Of a stretch of DNA of 64,000 nt, positions 1 through 11,897 are shown piece after piece. The notes under the pieces were generated by a model. The model did not search any database. It saw nothing but the letters and a program-made list of their open reading frames with translations, and was not told the origin of the DNA. The DNA comes from Archegozetes longisetosus (lineage: Eukaryota > Arthropoda > Arachnida > Sarcoptiformes > Trhypochthoniidae). How positions within the stretch are numbered: position 1 is the stretch's first letter; every line of letters begins with the position of its first letter. The DNA lies in contig JAEMBT020000008.1 of assembly GCA_018873245.2 (NCBI GenBank), positions 9,144,238 through 9,208,237 of the forward strand. The letters run 5' to 3'. The position numbers and the translations under genes were made by a program.

Positions 1-176
1 AATTTTATACTCTAATTTTATATTCTATAAAAAATACTCTTAAAACAATATTAAGTTATAATATGTTAATAGTATAGTCTAAGATTAATTAATAAACATA
101 CCATAAACAATAGCTTAAATTTCATGAAGCATTGAAATGAATCTGAAGCTTTTATAAAGAACATACATTAGTAAAC

Positions 177-2995
177 ATGACTTCGAGGCAGTTAGACGTA
201 GAAAAGCATAAATCTTTTTATTTTAAGTATGCGCTCTCCAGAGGCTATGCGTCCATTATGGACAAGCACATCAGAGATATGAAATATTCGGGTAAGTTTT
301 CTTTCTTTCTATACTTTTCTTCAAACTATAGTGGCCCAATTTTTTTGTATAATAACAATATATCATTCAAATATCTCGAATTGTAGCCTTTATAAAGAGT
401 GGTATTCAAATTTTCAAAAGTTCATAGCTCTTGAAACGTTTATCTGATATGCTTAAGATTTATATTTCTGAAAACTATATGCAAAGACCTTTGAAATGAT
501 GTGCATATCACCGATGTTCATCGGTGGACCTATTGGAACAGATGATGATATACACCTCATTTCAAAGATCTTTGTAAATATTTTTCAGAAATATAATCTT
601 AAGCGTATCAGATGAACGCTTCAAGAGCTATGAGCTTTGGACATTTTGAATACTACTCTTTAAAAATCAATTTACCGTGTGATAACAAGTGTTTTCCCGA
701 CGTTTTGCAAACGATTACCCGTCGTTGACACTAATTGTTGGTTCTAATAATTCTGTTCCCTAAGTATAAGAAAGAGTTTGTCTTCAGTTAACATTATTTG
801 ATCAAATGTATATTTGGCGCTTAGTTATAGGTGAGCCCTAAGCGTCGCTTAGCAACCCTTATAAAAGCGGCAATTCAATATTTTTAAATGATATGCTATT
901 AGTATACGAAAGAGTTTGAAAAATGAAAAGTAATAAAGAATTCGGATCACTACATAAAACAATTTTTTGTAGTTCTGAAAATGTTTTCAAAGAAAAAAAT
1001 TTGTCAATACAATATCTCTTTTAATACAGAGAAAATGAGAGCTTTGTTTGAAACAAACGATGAATTCTATTATCCCAAAAAAGAGGAAGAGCTAAATATA
1101 TTTAAGAAATGCTTGTTTATGGTTTCGATTGATGATAAAACTGGTGACGATTTAATTCATTGTCAAGTAATTATTTAATTAGACTGAGTAAACTTTCTTT
1201 TGAATTTTGAGTTTGACTGTAAAAACTTTTCGAATTAAATTGATAGAGTAAAGAGGAAATACTCAAAGAGTATGAAAAGGCTTCTAGAGAATTAAATAAG
1301 AAGCGGTCGGAAATTAGGGACTTTTGCAAGTCACCGAATAATAACCAAACTCAGTCGATAAAATCACCTGAAACAAGACCTATGCTCAACACCAAAGTCA
1401 AAATCACGAACAGAGAAAGGAAATTTTCATCTAAACCTACTGCTAAGCATCTACTTAAGCAGCATGCAAAGGATTCGGATGATAGTTCGAAAATCCCGAA
1501 CGATATTTCGGGTGCAGGTTTTTAAAAAATACCCAGCGATTATGAAGTTAACTCATATAGTTCTACGAAATTTACAGCTAATTCAGAACTTGATGCAAAA
1601 CAGACCTGTAATGCGAAGCTCAATGTTGTTGAGAGAAGAAACATAAATGATACAAAGTTTAATAAGGAAAACAAAATCATACCGTTAATTGATTTGGGAT
1701 CCGATTATCCGGAATCGGATATTATCAACACTAGAACCTACTCCAAAAAGGATTCGAATGTCTCAGATAGTCTAAATAAAATATTATCAAATTTTATCAA
1801 AGTTTATTGAACAATCTATTTATATTTTCAGGGAAGCGAAAAAGTCCTAATAGACTTCATGAAAACGGGAAAATTTCAAATACAAACAAACTCTTTCAGC
1901 CAAATAATGTACTCACCAATTTCCCGAATGCTGACAAATCCTGCTCCTATTATTGGTACACTGAGCGGAAATAAATCCAAGAAATTGAAGACTACAGAAA
2001 TCATTTTATCAACTGATGAAATTATGTCACAAAACGAGTTTTTGCTACCAGTTGGAAACTCAATTGAGTTTAATAAAAACAACTCAAAACCAGCTCCGCA
2101 TACAATTTCATGCTCGGATATTACACCAATTATCACAGAGGTAACTGAGAGTGTGGATCCATATGATTCTCATGCGTTTACTTCAAATGCTGGGACTTTT
2201 GGTGATATTTCAAATATCGAAAGAAGAAATTTAGAGGATGAGAAAGAGATGTCTTCTGGAATCAATAATTCACAGAATATCCTCAGAATTTATGACACCA
2301 CCAACAAACAAGATAATTTAACTGGAAACTCAATCATCGATATTGCTGAACAAACTACCGCTATTCAGTCAATATCACAGGAATCTAAATATGGCAATGA
2401 TATTCTCATATCATCTATTGAGAAAATCGGTATGTTTGAGAAATATTTTCATAAGAATTCATTATTTTGTTTATAAATACGATTTTTTGATTTATTGAAA
2501 TTTCAGGAGGAATTGAAAGCTTTTCTGGCGAACAAGTGGATACTGCAGCTTATTCTCCTCGTAAATCCAGTAAATTATATAATTTAAATATAAATAACTT
2601 TTCAAAGAATTTTTTAATACCAGGAACTTATGAAACTCAAATGGATGAAAGTCTAATGAACATGAGATCAGGAATTCGAGTTAACTGTAAGTTTAACAAT
2701 AAATGTAATTTTATTATTGTGATTTTAATTTTCATAAAAAATTTACCGTATTTTAGCGGATATTACTGATTATCCGATCCGTGTTGTTGATGAAATTACT
2801 CCGAGAAATTCCGTTTATGTCGGTGATATGCACGAATCACAGCTTAAGAAAAGCAGTGAGATAAGTCGTACATCAAAGTATAGCAAGAAATGTTCAATTG
2901 ATAGCAATAATGACAAGAATGAACAGATAATTCGTCAAATCAAAGAGCTAGAAAAAAGGAAGAAAGCGCTTAAACAATTACTGAAAGAAGGCTAA
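177..2995 (+). CDS. Gene X: unrecognised coiled-coil protein gene, copy 1 (in-frame stop)
   Basis: I do not recognise this protein. A six-exon model fits GT-AG rules and keeps phase: 177-291, 973-1166, 1247-1801, 1832-2429, 2507-2686, 2757-2995. Introns are 681, 80, 30, 77 and 70 nt; the 30-nt one (1802-1831) is suspiciously short. Exon 3 has an in-frame TAA at 1523-1525, although the same frame stays open for about 90 further codons. The gene may thus be a pseudogene, may make a short product, or may be spliced in another way. The N-terminal ~100 residues are rich in aromatic and charged residues, the middle is Ser/Thr/Asn-rich and probably disordered, and the last ~25 residues (before the final KEG) look like a short basic coiled coil with KELEKRKKALKQLL. 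Downstream gene Y lies on the same strand. The start at 177 was chosen as the first ATG joined in frame to the exon-1 donor ggtaagt. Confidence 0.5.
388..664. mobile_element. Foldback/MITE-like element in intron 1 of gene X
   Basis: About 110 bp starting tttataaagagtggtattc returns as an imperfect reverse complement ending gaatactactctttaaaa, around a ~55-bp centre that itself contains the perfect hairpin caccgatgttcatcggtg. Both arms carry the same sub-blocks (caaagacctttgaaatga / tcatttcaaagatctttg). It lies wholly within intron 1, which would explain why this intron is far longer than the others. The ends and target duplication are not clear enough to assign a family. Confidence 0.75.
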
Positions 2996-3869
2996 ACATC
3001 AAAGGAATGAGGAAATATTGTCGAAAAGAGCATAAGCATTACTTACAAGATTGACAATCAAAACCAACTTTCTATTTTATATGTTTGAATGAATAATCAA
3101 TATTCTACTTTTTAAAATGTTAGAATTTTTCAATCTTTGTCTTTACTTTTATCTTACATTTATGACTAGATATTACACTTAATTTTTTATTACATTTGAT
3201 TTTTCTTTTCCGAATAGATGTTTCTTTTATATTAGTTACCAATAGTTATATTTGGGTAAAATATATGTTAAACATTTGAATTCATAAACCAAATATTTTT
3301 AATATATATTATCAGATATGATTTTCAAATCTTTTTCTTTAATTTTACGATTTTTTTAAACTTTGCTCTTATTTTAAAATTTATTCTATCAGATTTTAAT
3401 TTTGTTTCATTTGCTTATTTTTTCTTTTGATTTTTGCATATAGTTTTTTTTTATAAACTGACGAGCAGGTTTTGAAAATTGTATTGTCAACCGATTATTT
3501 TATGTATCATTTATTATTTTTCTTGTTTAAAATAAAAGTTTAGTCATATGCAAAATATTTTTTAATGTCATGTCAATTCGATGCTGAAATACAAGAAAAA
3601 ATGTTAAATTTTAGATTTTTTATTGTTCAAAATTACATATCTATTAATTAGAAATAGAAATGAAATGTATTTGATTGTATGATTTACTACTTTATTATAA
3701 TTTGCCTATCCTCAAATGTATTAGAAAAATTTTAATTGAAATCTAGATGTTTTTTTGATAATAAATATACATCTATTAGACATGCGCAAAATCAAATTCT
3801 ACATATTTAAAGACAATTCATTTAACTTAATTCAATAATTCATGAGAATGAAAGCTAAGAGTAACAACC
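2996..3869. other. Gene-free spacer between genes X and Y
   Basis: An extremely AT-rich stretch with long T runs and no ORF of note. It presumably holds the 3' end of X and the promoter of Y, but I see no specific site I can defend. It is mirrored at 5321-6194, 16790-17663 and 19115-19988. Confidence 0.6.
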
Positions 3870-4580
3870 ATGGATTCTACTAACAAAAACTCAGTGAATG
3901 AGAATCAAACAGTGTTTTCACTCAAAATAAGTCCTACACATAGAGATGATTGCAGATCAATCTTTGCAAACGTAACGAGGACTCGCTGGCAGGTACCTGA
4001 TGAAAAAATTGTTTTCTTCGTTCGTTTAGATTTGAAGCTTTTCAAAGGAGAAAATATTAGTCCCATTACTATTTCGCTTACTTCAACCCAGTTTGATTGG
4101 CTTATTCATTGTATCGAACATGAATCGCATACACAGATTGTTCCCGGAGAACGCGAAGAGAAATACATTTGCTTCGAAGTGTCCGAAAAAATTGATGGTA
4201 AAATGATTGTGAGTGTCATCGATAGAAAAGTCAAGTTTGGAATATTGTTAGATGAGCGTGGAATTTCTACGTTGAAAAGTGGATCAAAAATACTTTTGTT
4301 TATCATGAAGTTCCAACAAGCTAACAATGATAAGCTCGAAGATCTAATCCGATATCTTTATTCCGCTTGCATTTTTAAAGTCATGAAAGTTGATATCGAA
4401 AGTGGTTGTCAGGGATGTATTACAAATTCGAACGTTGAGAACGAACACGACTGCAAACAAGAACCGGCAAAATTAATTGAAATGTATTTTGAGAAGGCCT
4501 GGAATAAACGTGAAATTATTGAAAAGAAATATTCTGAAATGTTTGTACATTTCATGAGGTTATTGAATGTAAGCGAAATC
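3870..4580 (+). pseudogene. Gene Y, 5' part, truncated at palindrome centre (copy 1)
   Basis: 237 codons from ATG (accatgg context) without introns, after which the frame runs into centre L1 and then the antisense of itself, so the open frame to 4781 is an artefact of the palindrome. Visible features: alternating hydrophobic strand-like segments at residues 45-55, 65-75, 107-127 and 144-150 that could form a small beta-rich fold, and a Cys/His cluster C-x2-C-x10-H-x-C at about residues 184-200 that could bind zinc. The overall pattern faintly recalls PC4-like ssDNA-binding domains followed by a zinc motif found in some invertebrate mobile-element proteins, but this is a weak impression. The 3' half of the gene is missing from every copy in the window. 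Confidence 0.6.
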
Positions 4581-4609
4581 AGAAGCAAATATTCAGCTTT
4601 TTGCCTGTT
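4581..4609. repeat. Asymmetric centre L1, orientation 1
   Basis: A 29-bp non-palindromic spacer between the arms, beginning agaagcaaat and ending ttgcctgtt. It is the exact reverse complement of the spacer at 18375-18403. Read on the minus strand it continues the frame of gene Y with ordinary-looking codons, so the minus orientation is probably the ancestral one relative to that arm. Confidence 0.95.
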
Positions 4610-5320
4610 GATTTCGCTTACATTCAATAACCTCATGAAATGTACAAACATTTCAGAATATTTCTTTTCAATAATTTCACGTTTATTCCAGGCCTTCTCA
4701 AAATACATTTCAATTAATTTTGCCGGTTCTTGTTTGCAGTCGTGTTCGTTCTCAACGTTCGAATTTGTAATACATCCCTGACAACCACTTTCGATATCAA
4801 CTTTCATGACTTTAAAAATGCAAGCGGAATAAAGATATCGGATTAGATCTTCGAGCTTATCATTGTTAGCTTGTTGGAACTTCATGATAAACAAAAGTAT
4901 TTTTGATCCACTTTTCAACGTAGAAATTCCACGCTCATCTAACAATATTCCAAACTTGACTTTTCTATCGATGACACTCACAATCATTTTACCATCAATT
5001 TTTTCGGACACTTCGAAGCAAATGTATTTCTCTTCGCGTTCTCCGGGAACAATCTGTGTATGCGATTCATGTTCGATACAATGAATAAGCCAATCAAACT
5101 GGGTTGAAGTAAGCGAAATAGTAATGGGACTAATATTTTCTCCTTTGAAAAGCTTCAAATCTAAACGAACGAAGAAAACAATTTTTTCATCAGGTACCTG
5201 CCAGCGAGTCCTCGTTACGTTTGCAAAGATTGATCTGCAATCATCTCTATGTGTAGGACTTATTTTGAGTGAAAACACTGTTTGATTCTCATTCACTGAG
5301 TTTTTGTTAGTAGAATCCAT
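4610..5320 (-). pseudogene. Gene Y, 5' part, copy 2 (mirror)
   Basis: Mirror of 3870-4580. In this orientation the frame crosses L1 as NRQKAEYLL, which looks like natural coding sequence and suggests how the intact gene continued before the rearrangement. Confidence 0.6.
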
Positions 5321-6194
5321 GGTTGTTACTCTTAGCTTTCATTCTCATGAATTATTGAATTAAGTTAAATGAATTGTCTTTAAATATGTAGAATTTGATT
5401 TTGCGCATGTCTAATAGATGTATATTTATTATCAAAAAAACATCTAGATTTCAATTAAAATTTTTCTAATACATTTGAGGATAGGCAAATTATAATAAAG
5501 TAGTAAATCATACAATCAAATACATTTCATTTCTATTTCTAATTAATAGATATGTAATTTTGAACAATAAAAAATCTAAAATTTAACATTTTTTCTTGTA
5601 TTTCAGCATCGAATTGACATGACATTAAAAAATATTTTGCATATGACTAAACTTTTATTTTAAACAAGAAAAATAATAAATGATACATAAAATAATCGGT
5701 TGACAATACAATTTTCAAAACCTGCTCGTCAGTTTATAAAAAAAAACTATATGCAAAAATCAAAAGAAAAAATAAGCAAATGAAACAAAATTAAAATCTG
5801 ATAGAATAAATTTTAAAATAAGAGCAAAGTTTAAAAAAATCGTAAAATTAAAGAAAAAGATTTGAAAATCATATCTGATAATATATATTAAAAATATTTG
5901 GTTTATGAATTCAAATGTTTAACATATATTTTACCCAAATATAACTATTGGTAACTAATATAAAAGAAACATCTATTCGGAAAAGAAAAATCAAATGTAA
6001 TAAAAAATTAAGTGTAATATCTAGTCATAAATGTAAGATAAAAGTAAAGACAAAGATTGAAAAATTCTAACATTTTAAAAAGTAGAATATTGATTATTCA
6101 TTCAAACATATAAAATAGAAAGTTGGTTTTGATTGTCAATCTTGTAAGTAATGCTTATGCTCTTTTCGACAATATTTCCTCATTCCTTTGATGT

Positions 6195-9013
6195 TTAGCC
6201 TTCTTTCAGTAATTGTTTAAGCGCTTTCTTCCTTTTTTCTAGCTCTTTGATTTGACGAATTATCTGTTCATTCTTGTCATTATTGCTATCAATTGAACAT
6301 TTCTTGCTATACTTTGATGTACGACTTATCTCACTGCTTTTCTTAAGCTGTGATTCGTGCATATCACCGACATAAACGGAATTTCTCGGAGTAATTTCAT
6401 CAACAACACGGATCGGATAATCAGTAATATCCGCTAAAATACGGTAAATTTTTTATGAAAATTAAAATCACAATAATAAAATTACATTTATTGTTAAACT
6501 TACAGTTAACTCGAATTCCTGATCTCATGTTCATTAGACTTTCATCCATTTGAGTTTCATAAGTTCCTGGTATTAAAAAATTCTTTGAAAAGTTATTTAT
6601 ATTTAAATTATATAATTTACTGGATTTACGAGGAGAATAAGCTGCAGTATCCACTTGTTCGCCAGAAAAGCTTTCAATTCCTCCTGAAATTTCAATAAAT
6701 CAAAAAATCGTATTTATAAACAAAATAATGAATTCTTATGAAAATATTTCTCAAACATACCGATTTTCTCAATAGATGATATGAGAATATCATTGCCATA
6801 TTTAGATTCCTGTGATATTGACTGAATAGCGGTAGTTTGTTCAGCAATATCGATGATTGAGTTTCCAGTTAAATTATCTTGTTTGTTGGTGGTGTCATAA
6901 ATTCTGAGGATATTCTGTGAATTATTGATTCCAGAAGACATCTCTTTCTCATCCTCTAAATTTCTTCTTTCGATATTTGAAATATCACCAAAAGTCCCAG
7001 CATTTGAAGTAAACGCATGAGAATCATATGGATCCACACTCTCAGTTACCTCTGTGATAATTGGTGTAATATCCGAGCATGAAATTGTATGCGGAGCTGG
7101 TTTTGAGTTGTTTTTATTAAACTCAATTGAGTTTCCAACTGGTAGCAAAAACTCGTTTTGTGACATAATTTCATCAGTTGATAAAATGATTTCTGTAGTC
7201 TTCAATTTCTTGGATTTATTTCCGCTCAGTGTACCAATAATAGGAGCAGGATTTGTCAGCATTCGGGAAATTGGTGAGTACATTATTTGGCTGAAAGAGT
7301 TTGTTTGTATTTGAAATTTTCCCGTTTTCATGAAGTCTATTAGGACTTTTTCGCTTCCCTGAAAATATAAATAGATTGTTCAATAAACTTTGATAAAATT
7401 TGATAATATTTTATTTAGACTATCTGAGACATTCGAATCCTTTTTGGAGTAGGTTCTAGTGTTGATAATATCCGATTCCGGATAATCGGATCCCAAATCA
7501 ATTAACGGTATGATTTTGTTTTCCTTATTAAACTTTGTATCATTTATGTTTCTTCTCTCAACAACATTGAGCTTCGCATTACAGGTCTGTTTTGCATCAA
7601 GTTCTGAATTAGCTGTAAATTTCGTAGAACTATATGAGTTAACTTCATAATCGCTGGGTATTTTTTAAAAACCTGCACCCGAAATATCGTTCGGGATTTT
7701 CGAACTATCATCCGAATCCTTTGCATGCTGCTTAAGTAGATGCTTAGCAGTAGGTTTAGATGAAAATTTCCTTTCTCTGTTCGTGATTTTGACTTTGGTG
7801 TTGAGCATAGGTCTTGTTTCAGGTGATTTTATCGACTGAGTTTGGTTATTATTCGGTGACTTGCAAAAGTCCCTAATTTCCGACCGCTTCTTATTTAATT
7901 CTCTAGAAGCCTTTTCATACTCTTTGAGTATTTCCTCTTTACTCTATCAATTTAATTCGAAAAGTTTTTACAGTCAAACTCAAAATTCAAAAGAAAGTTT
8001 ACTCAGTCTAATTAAATAATTACTTGACAATGAATTAAATCGTCACCAGTTTTATCATCAATCGAAACCATAAACAAGCATTTCTTAAATATATTTAGCT
8101 CTTCCTCTTTTTTGGGATAATAGAATTCATCGTTTGTTTCAAACAAAGCTCTCATTTTCTCTGTATTAAAAGAGATATTGTATTGACAAATTTTTTTCTT
8201 TGAAAACATTTTCAGAACTACAAAAAATTGTTTTATGTAGTGATCCGAATTCTTTATTACTTTTCATTTTTCAAACTCTTTCGTATACTAATAGCATATC
8301 ATTTAAAAATATTGAATTGCCGCTTTTATAAGGGTTGCTAAGCGACGCTTAGGGCTCACCTATAACTAAGCGCCAAATATACATTTGATCAAATAATGTT
8401 AACTGAAGACAAACTCTTTCTTATACTTAGGGAACAGAATTATTAGAACCAACAATTAGTGTCAACGACGGGTAATCGTTTGCAAAACGTCGGGAAAACA
8501 CTTGTTATCACACGGTAAATTGATTTTTAAAGAGTAGTATTCAAAATGTCCAAAGCTCATAGCTCTTGAAGCGTTCATCTGATACGCTTAAGATTATATT
8601 TCTGAAAAATATTTACAAAGATCTTTGAAATGAGGTGTATATCATCATCTGTTCCAATAGGTCCACCGATGAACATCGGTGATATGCACATCATTTCAAA
8701 GGTCTTTGCATATAGTTTTCAGAAATATAAATCTTAAGCATATCAGATAAACGTTTCAAGAGCTATGAACTTTTGAAAATTTGAATACCACTCTTTATAA
8801 AGGCTACAATTCGAGATATTTGAATGATATATTGTTATTATACAAAAAAATTGGGCCACTATAGTTTGAAGAAAAGTATAGAAAGAAAGAAAACTTACCC
8901 GAATATTTCATATCTCTGATGTGCTTGTCCATAATGGACGCATAGCCTCTGGAGAGCGCATACTTAAAATAAAAAGATTTATGCTTTTCTACGTCTAACT
9001 GCCTCGAAGTCAT
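6195..9013 (-). CDS. Gene X, copy 2 (mirror)
   Basis: Exact mirror of gene X copy 1 on the minus strand, with the same exon boundaries (coordinates sum to 9190). The in-frame stop is at 7665-7667. The copies are convergent about L1: both X copies are transcribed towards the centre at 4595. Confidence 0.5.
8526..8802. mobile_element. Foldback element, mirror copy
   Basis: Mirror of 388-664 within intron 1 of gene X copy 2. Confidence 0.72.
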
Positions 9014-9870
9014 GTTTACTAATGTATGTTCTTTATAAAAGCTTCAGATTCATTTCAATGCTTCATGAAATTTAAGCTATTGTTTATGGTATGTTTATTA
9101 ATTAATCTTAGACTATACTATTAACATATTATAACTTAATATTGTTTTAAGAGTATTTTTTATAGAATATAAAATTAGAGTATAAAATTTTTCGATTGTG
9201 AATACAAAAACTTGAATCTATAAAGCATGTTCTAATAATTTTGTAAAATATTTTCAAAATTTAAAACGTTTGAAGAAACCTTTATTCGTAAAAACTTAAT
9301 TCTCATTAATTGAAATTTATATTTTGCAACTTTATATAAAGATAATATCAAAACATGTTTTAATGTACAGCATTGTTTATATTATCATATAATCCATACA
9401 ATCTTACAATATATTACTTCAGTAGTTAACATTCCGACAATAACTTTATGGCTAAAGAATGGTTCAATATAATTTTATTATATTTTTAAGATTATTATTT
9501 CCAAATTATAGAAATAATTTAAAAACTAGTATCGCTCCAACTCTAAAATTGATACTTTAAAATTATAACAATTTAATGAAGTGCGTATATGAATGTATTA
9601 TTCAAATCACAATTGTTTATAGTGCATTAGTTATATTTTGTATAAATGACTTGATTTGTTTACATTACATTGTACATTTGATTCTTTCATTTCACTTATT
9701 ATTTATCTTATATTTTTAATATTAAAGACTTTTAAAATATCATAAATTAAAATTGAAAAGTAATCAATAAAACATTATTAGAGTTGCAATCTATCAAGAT
9801 TTTAAAGATCTTAATATATTAACAAACTACTGTTAATGTATTTTGAAGTGCATTTAAATGTCGAGTACAG

Positions 9871-10064
9871 TAGTGTTGCAAAAATACAATTTTTAGAAAT
9901 TCTCTTTATAAAATTTCTAGAAATATTTCAGAAGCAAATGTAAACACCTGGTAGATAATGTTTCTACACACGTTCTTGAAAAATTTTCAAGAAATATTCC
10001 AAAAAAATGTTTTTAAAAATGACTCTACTAAAAAATAAATTTTTCTAGAAATTTCTCAACGCTA
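9871..10064. mobile_element. hAT-type MITE in arm B
   Basis: A 194-bp element starting tagtgttgcaaaaa and ending tctcaacgcta, i.e. imperfect terminal inverted repeats of the hAT type (YAGTG). It is flanked by a near-perfect 8-bp duplication, gagtacag / gagtaatg (6 of 8). It has no coding capacity. The ends resemble those of the MITE at 42016-42279. Confidence 0.65.
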
Positions 10065-11086
10065 GAGTAATGATGTTTCATGCAACAAAGCTGAATAATA
10101 CTTGTAAATATCAAAATCGACGCTAATTTAACTCTAATTCAAAATGTATATCTACTGAACATTGAGTGGGCTAAAAGTTGATAATAGTTACTGGCGTTAT
10201 TTATAGATGAAATTATAGATACTTTTTAATGCATTTTAAGTTTAATGTGGAGTCTAAGTACATAACGGAATAAACAAAGTTTACAAAATGAAACTTTTAT
10301 AAATCTTAATAAACTGACATATTAGTCCTGTTGAACACGAAATTATAAGTATTATAATTATTTTCAGAAAACCTTTTTCTAAAACTATTAATGTGTTAGT
10401 ATTAATATTTTCAGAATTTGACTCTATTACTAATACTGGTAGAGAGCAAGTTTAATTCCCTAAACATCTGAATAACAAGCATTTATTGATGGTCATCAAT
10501 ACACATACATATGAAAATAGGAGAACACTGAATAGCTATCATTGTGTACAGAGATACAAAACTTGTACTATCGATAAAATAATTGTATTAAATTTTGCGC
10601 TAAAAAATAGAGATTACAATATCATATTTTAAAACTTGTATTTCAACATAAACTCAACAGCAATAAATGCATTATAAAAGTTTAATAACAAATTTTATCT
10701 TATAAAACAAAATCAAATTTTTGTTGACTGAATTTTTTACCATTCTCTGAAATCTGTGGGTAAAAAATTGCGGAAAATGCATAATTTAACACAATTATTT
10801 GATCGATAGTGCCGTTTTAAGTCTTTTAATAAATTTGCTTTAACTTATAAGTTGTTTTTTTTCTAGTCACACTAACATCAGATAAAATTTTACAATTCTT
10901 TAAGTAATCTTTAGAATGATTTCATCCCTAAATTTAATTCTTAAATTTTTTAAAAAAGTTAATTTAAAATATAAATTTTCAATAAAATGATTTTTAAATA
11001 ACTTAAATCTGTTGTTTTATTAGTCTGTACAGTGCATTTGATTATATCAGTTCATTCAAGTATTAAGTTTAGATGTGTACAAAGTG

Positions 11087-11182
11087 CGTGTTTAGAAGTC
11101 CGCGCTCAGAGCTCGTGTCTAGAGGTCCGTGCTCAGAGGTGTATGTCTATAAGCCGTGCTCAGAGGTGCATGTCTACGGGGA
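11087..11182 (+). repeat. 27-bp minisatellite, 3.5 units
   Basis: Three 27-bp units (11087-11113, 11114-11140, 11141-11167) share gtccgtgctcagaggt-like cores, followed by a partial unit. They are GC-richer than their surroundings. A 60-codon ORF spanning them encodes the repetitive LEVRAQ / RAQRCMS pattern and is probably not a gene. Confidence 0.8.
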
Positions 11183-11801
11183 CTGTATTACTACTGACGT
11201 TCGAAATGACATAAAAAAGGCTGACCGCTAGACACTTACGAGTTATGACCACTCAAAGAGTGATTTCCTATGGCTTATTACTATTGATTCATATGTATTT
11301 TGCCTATCAAAATGTACTCTAATTCAGTCAAATTACTCAATGGATGGCAATAATATTGTTAACAATGAAAAACTTCAAATCAATTTGAACACAAAAGATA
11401 ACCTGAAATTTCATATATAAGAGTAAGTTTCTATATATCAATAGTTCTAAGTTTTCGTATTTGTAATACCTCTTAACAAATTTCTTTAGAAATCCACTGA
11501 ATTTAAAAGACATGATAGATACGAAAAAATTAGAACTATCGATATATAGAAACTTACTTTTAGATATATATGAAATTTCAGGTTATCTTTTTTGTTCAAA
11601 TTGGTTTGAAGTTTTTCATTGTTAACAATATTATTGCCATCCATTGAGTAATTTGACTGAATTAGAGTACATTTTGATAGGCAAAATACATATGAATCAA
11701 TAGTAATAAGCCATAGGAAATCACTCTTTGAGTGGTCATAACTCGTAAGTGTCTAGCGGTCAGCCTTTTTTATGTCATTTCGAACGTCAGTAGTAATACA
11801 G

Positions 11802-11897
11802 TCCCCGTAGACATGCACCTCTGAGCACGGCTTATAGACATACACCTCTGAGCACGGACCTCTAGACACGAGCTCTGAGCGCGGACTTCTAAACACG
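11802..11897 (-). repeat. 27-bp minisatellite, mirror copy
   Basis: Reverse complement of 11087-11182. Confidence 0.8.

Larger units (their letters stand above)
1..4580 (+). repeat. Arm A, copy 1
   Basis: Left arm of the first palindrome, truncated by the window edge. It holds gene X (177-2995), a foldback element (388-664), an 875-bp gene-free spacer and the 5' part of gene Y (3870-4580). It ends at a 29-bp spacer flanked by the short inverted pair gaaatc/gatttc. Confidence 0.95.
4610..9189 (-). repeat. Arm A', copy 1
   Basis: Reverse complement of 1-4580; every reading frame of the left arm recurs here on the minus strand at mirrored coordinates. No mismatch was seen in the translated frames. 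Confidence 0.95.

Noticed and set aside
1876-2136. Minus-strand ORF opposite gene X, repeated in all arms
   Set aside because: Shadow of exon 4; no independent support.
4581-4609. Missed sequencing-adapter palindrome
   Set aside because: The spacer does not resemble a hairpin adapter and continues the coding frame of gene Y in one orientation; a plain missed-adapter read would not give a flipped native spacer. Other artefacts remain possible.
3870-4781. 303-codon ORFs spanning each L1 centre
   Set aside because: The last ~65 codons are the antisense of the preceding part plus the spacer; the frame stays open by chance through the palindrome and is not a real C-terminus.
11032-11214. 60-codon ORF over the minisatellite
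   Set aside because: Repetitive translation produced by the 27-bp repeat; no homology or splice support.
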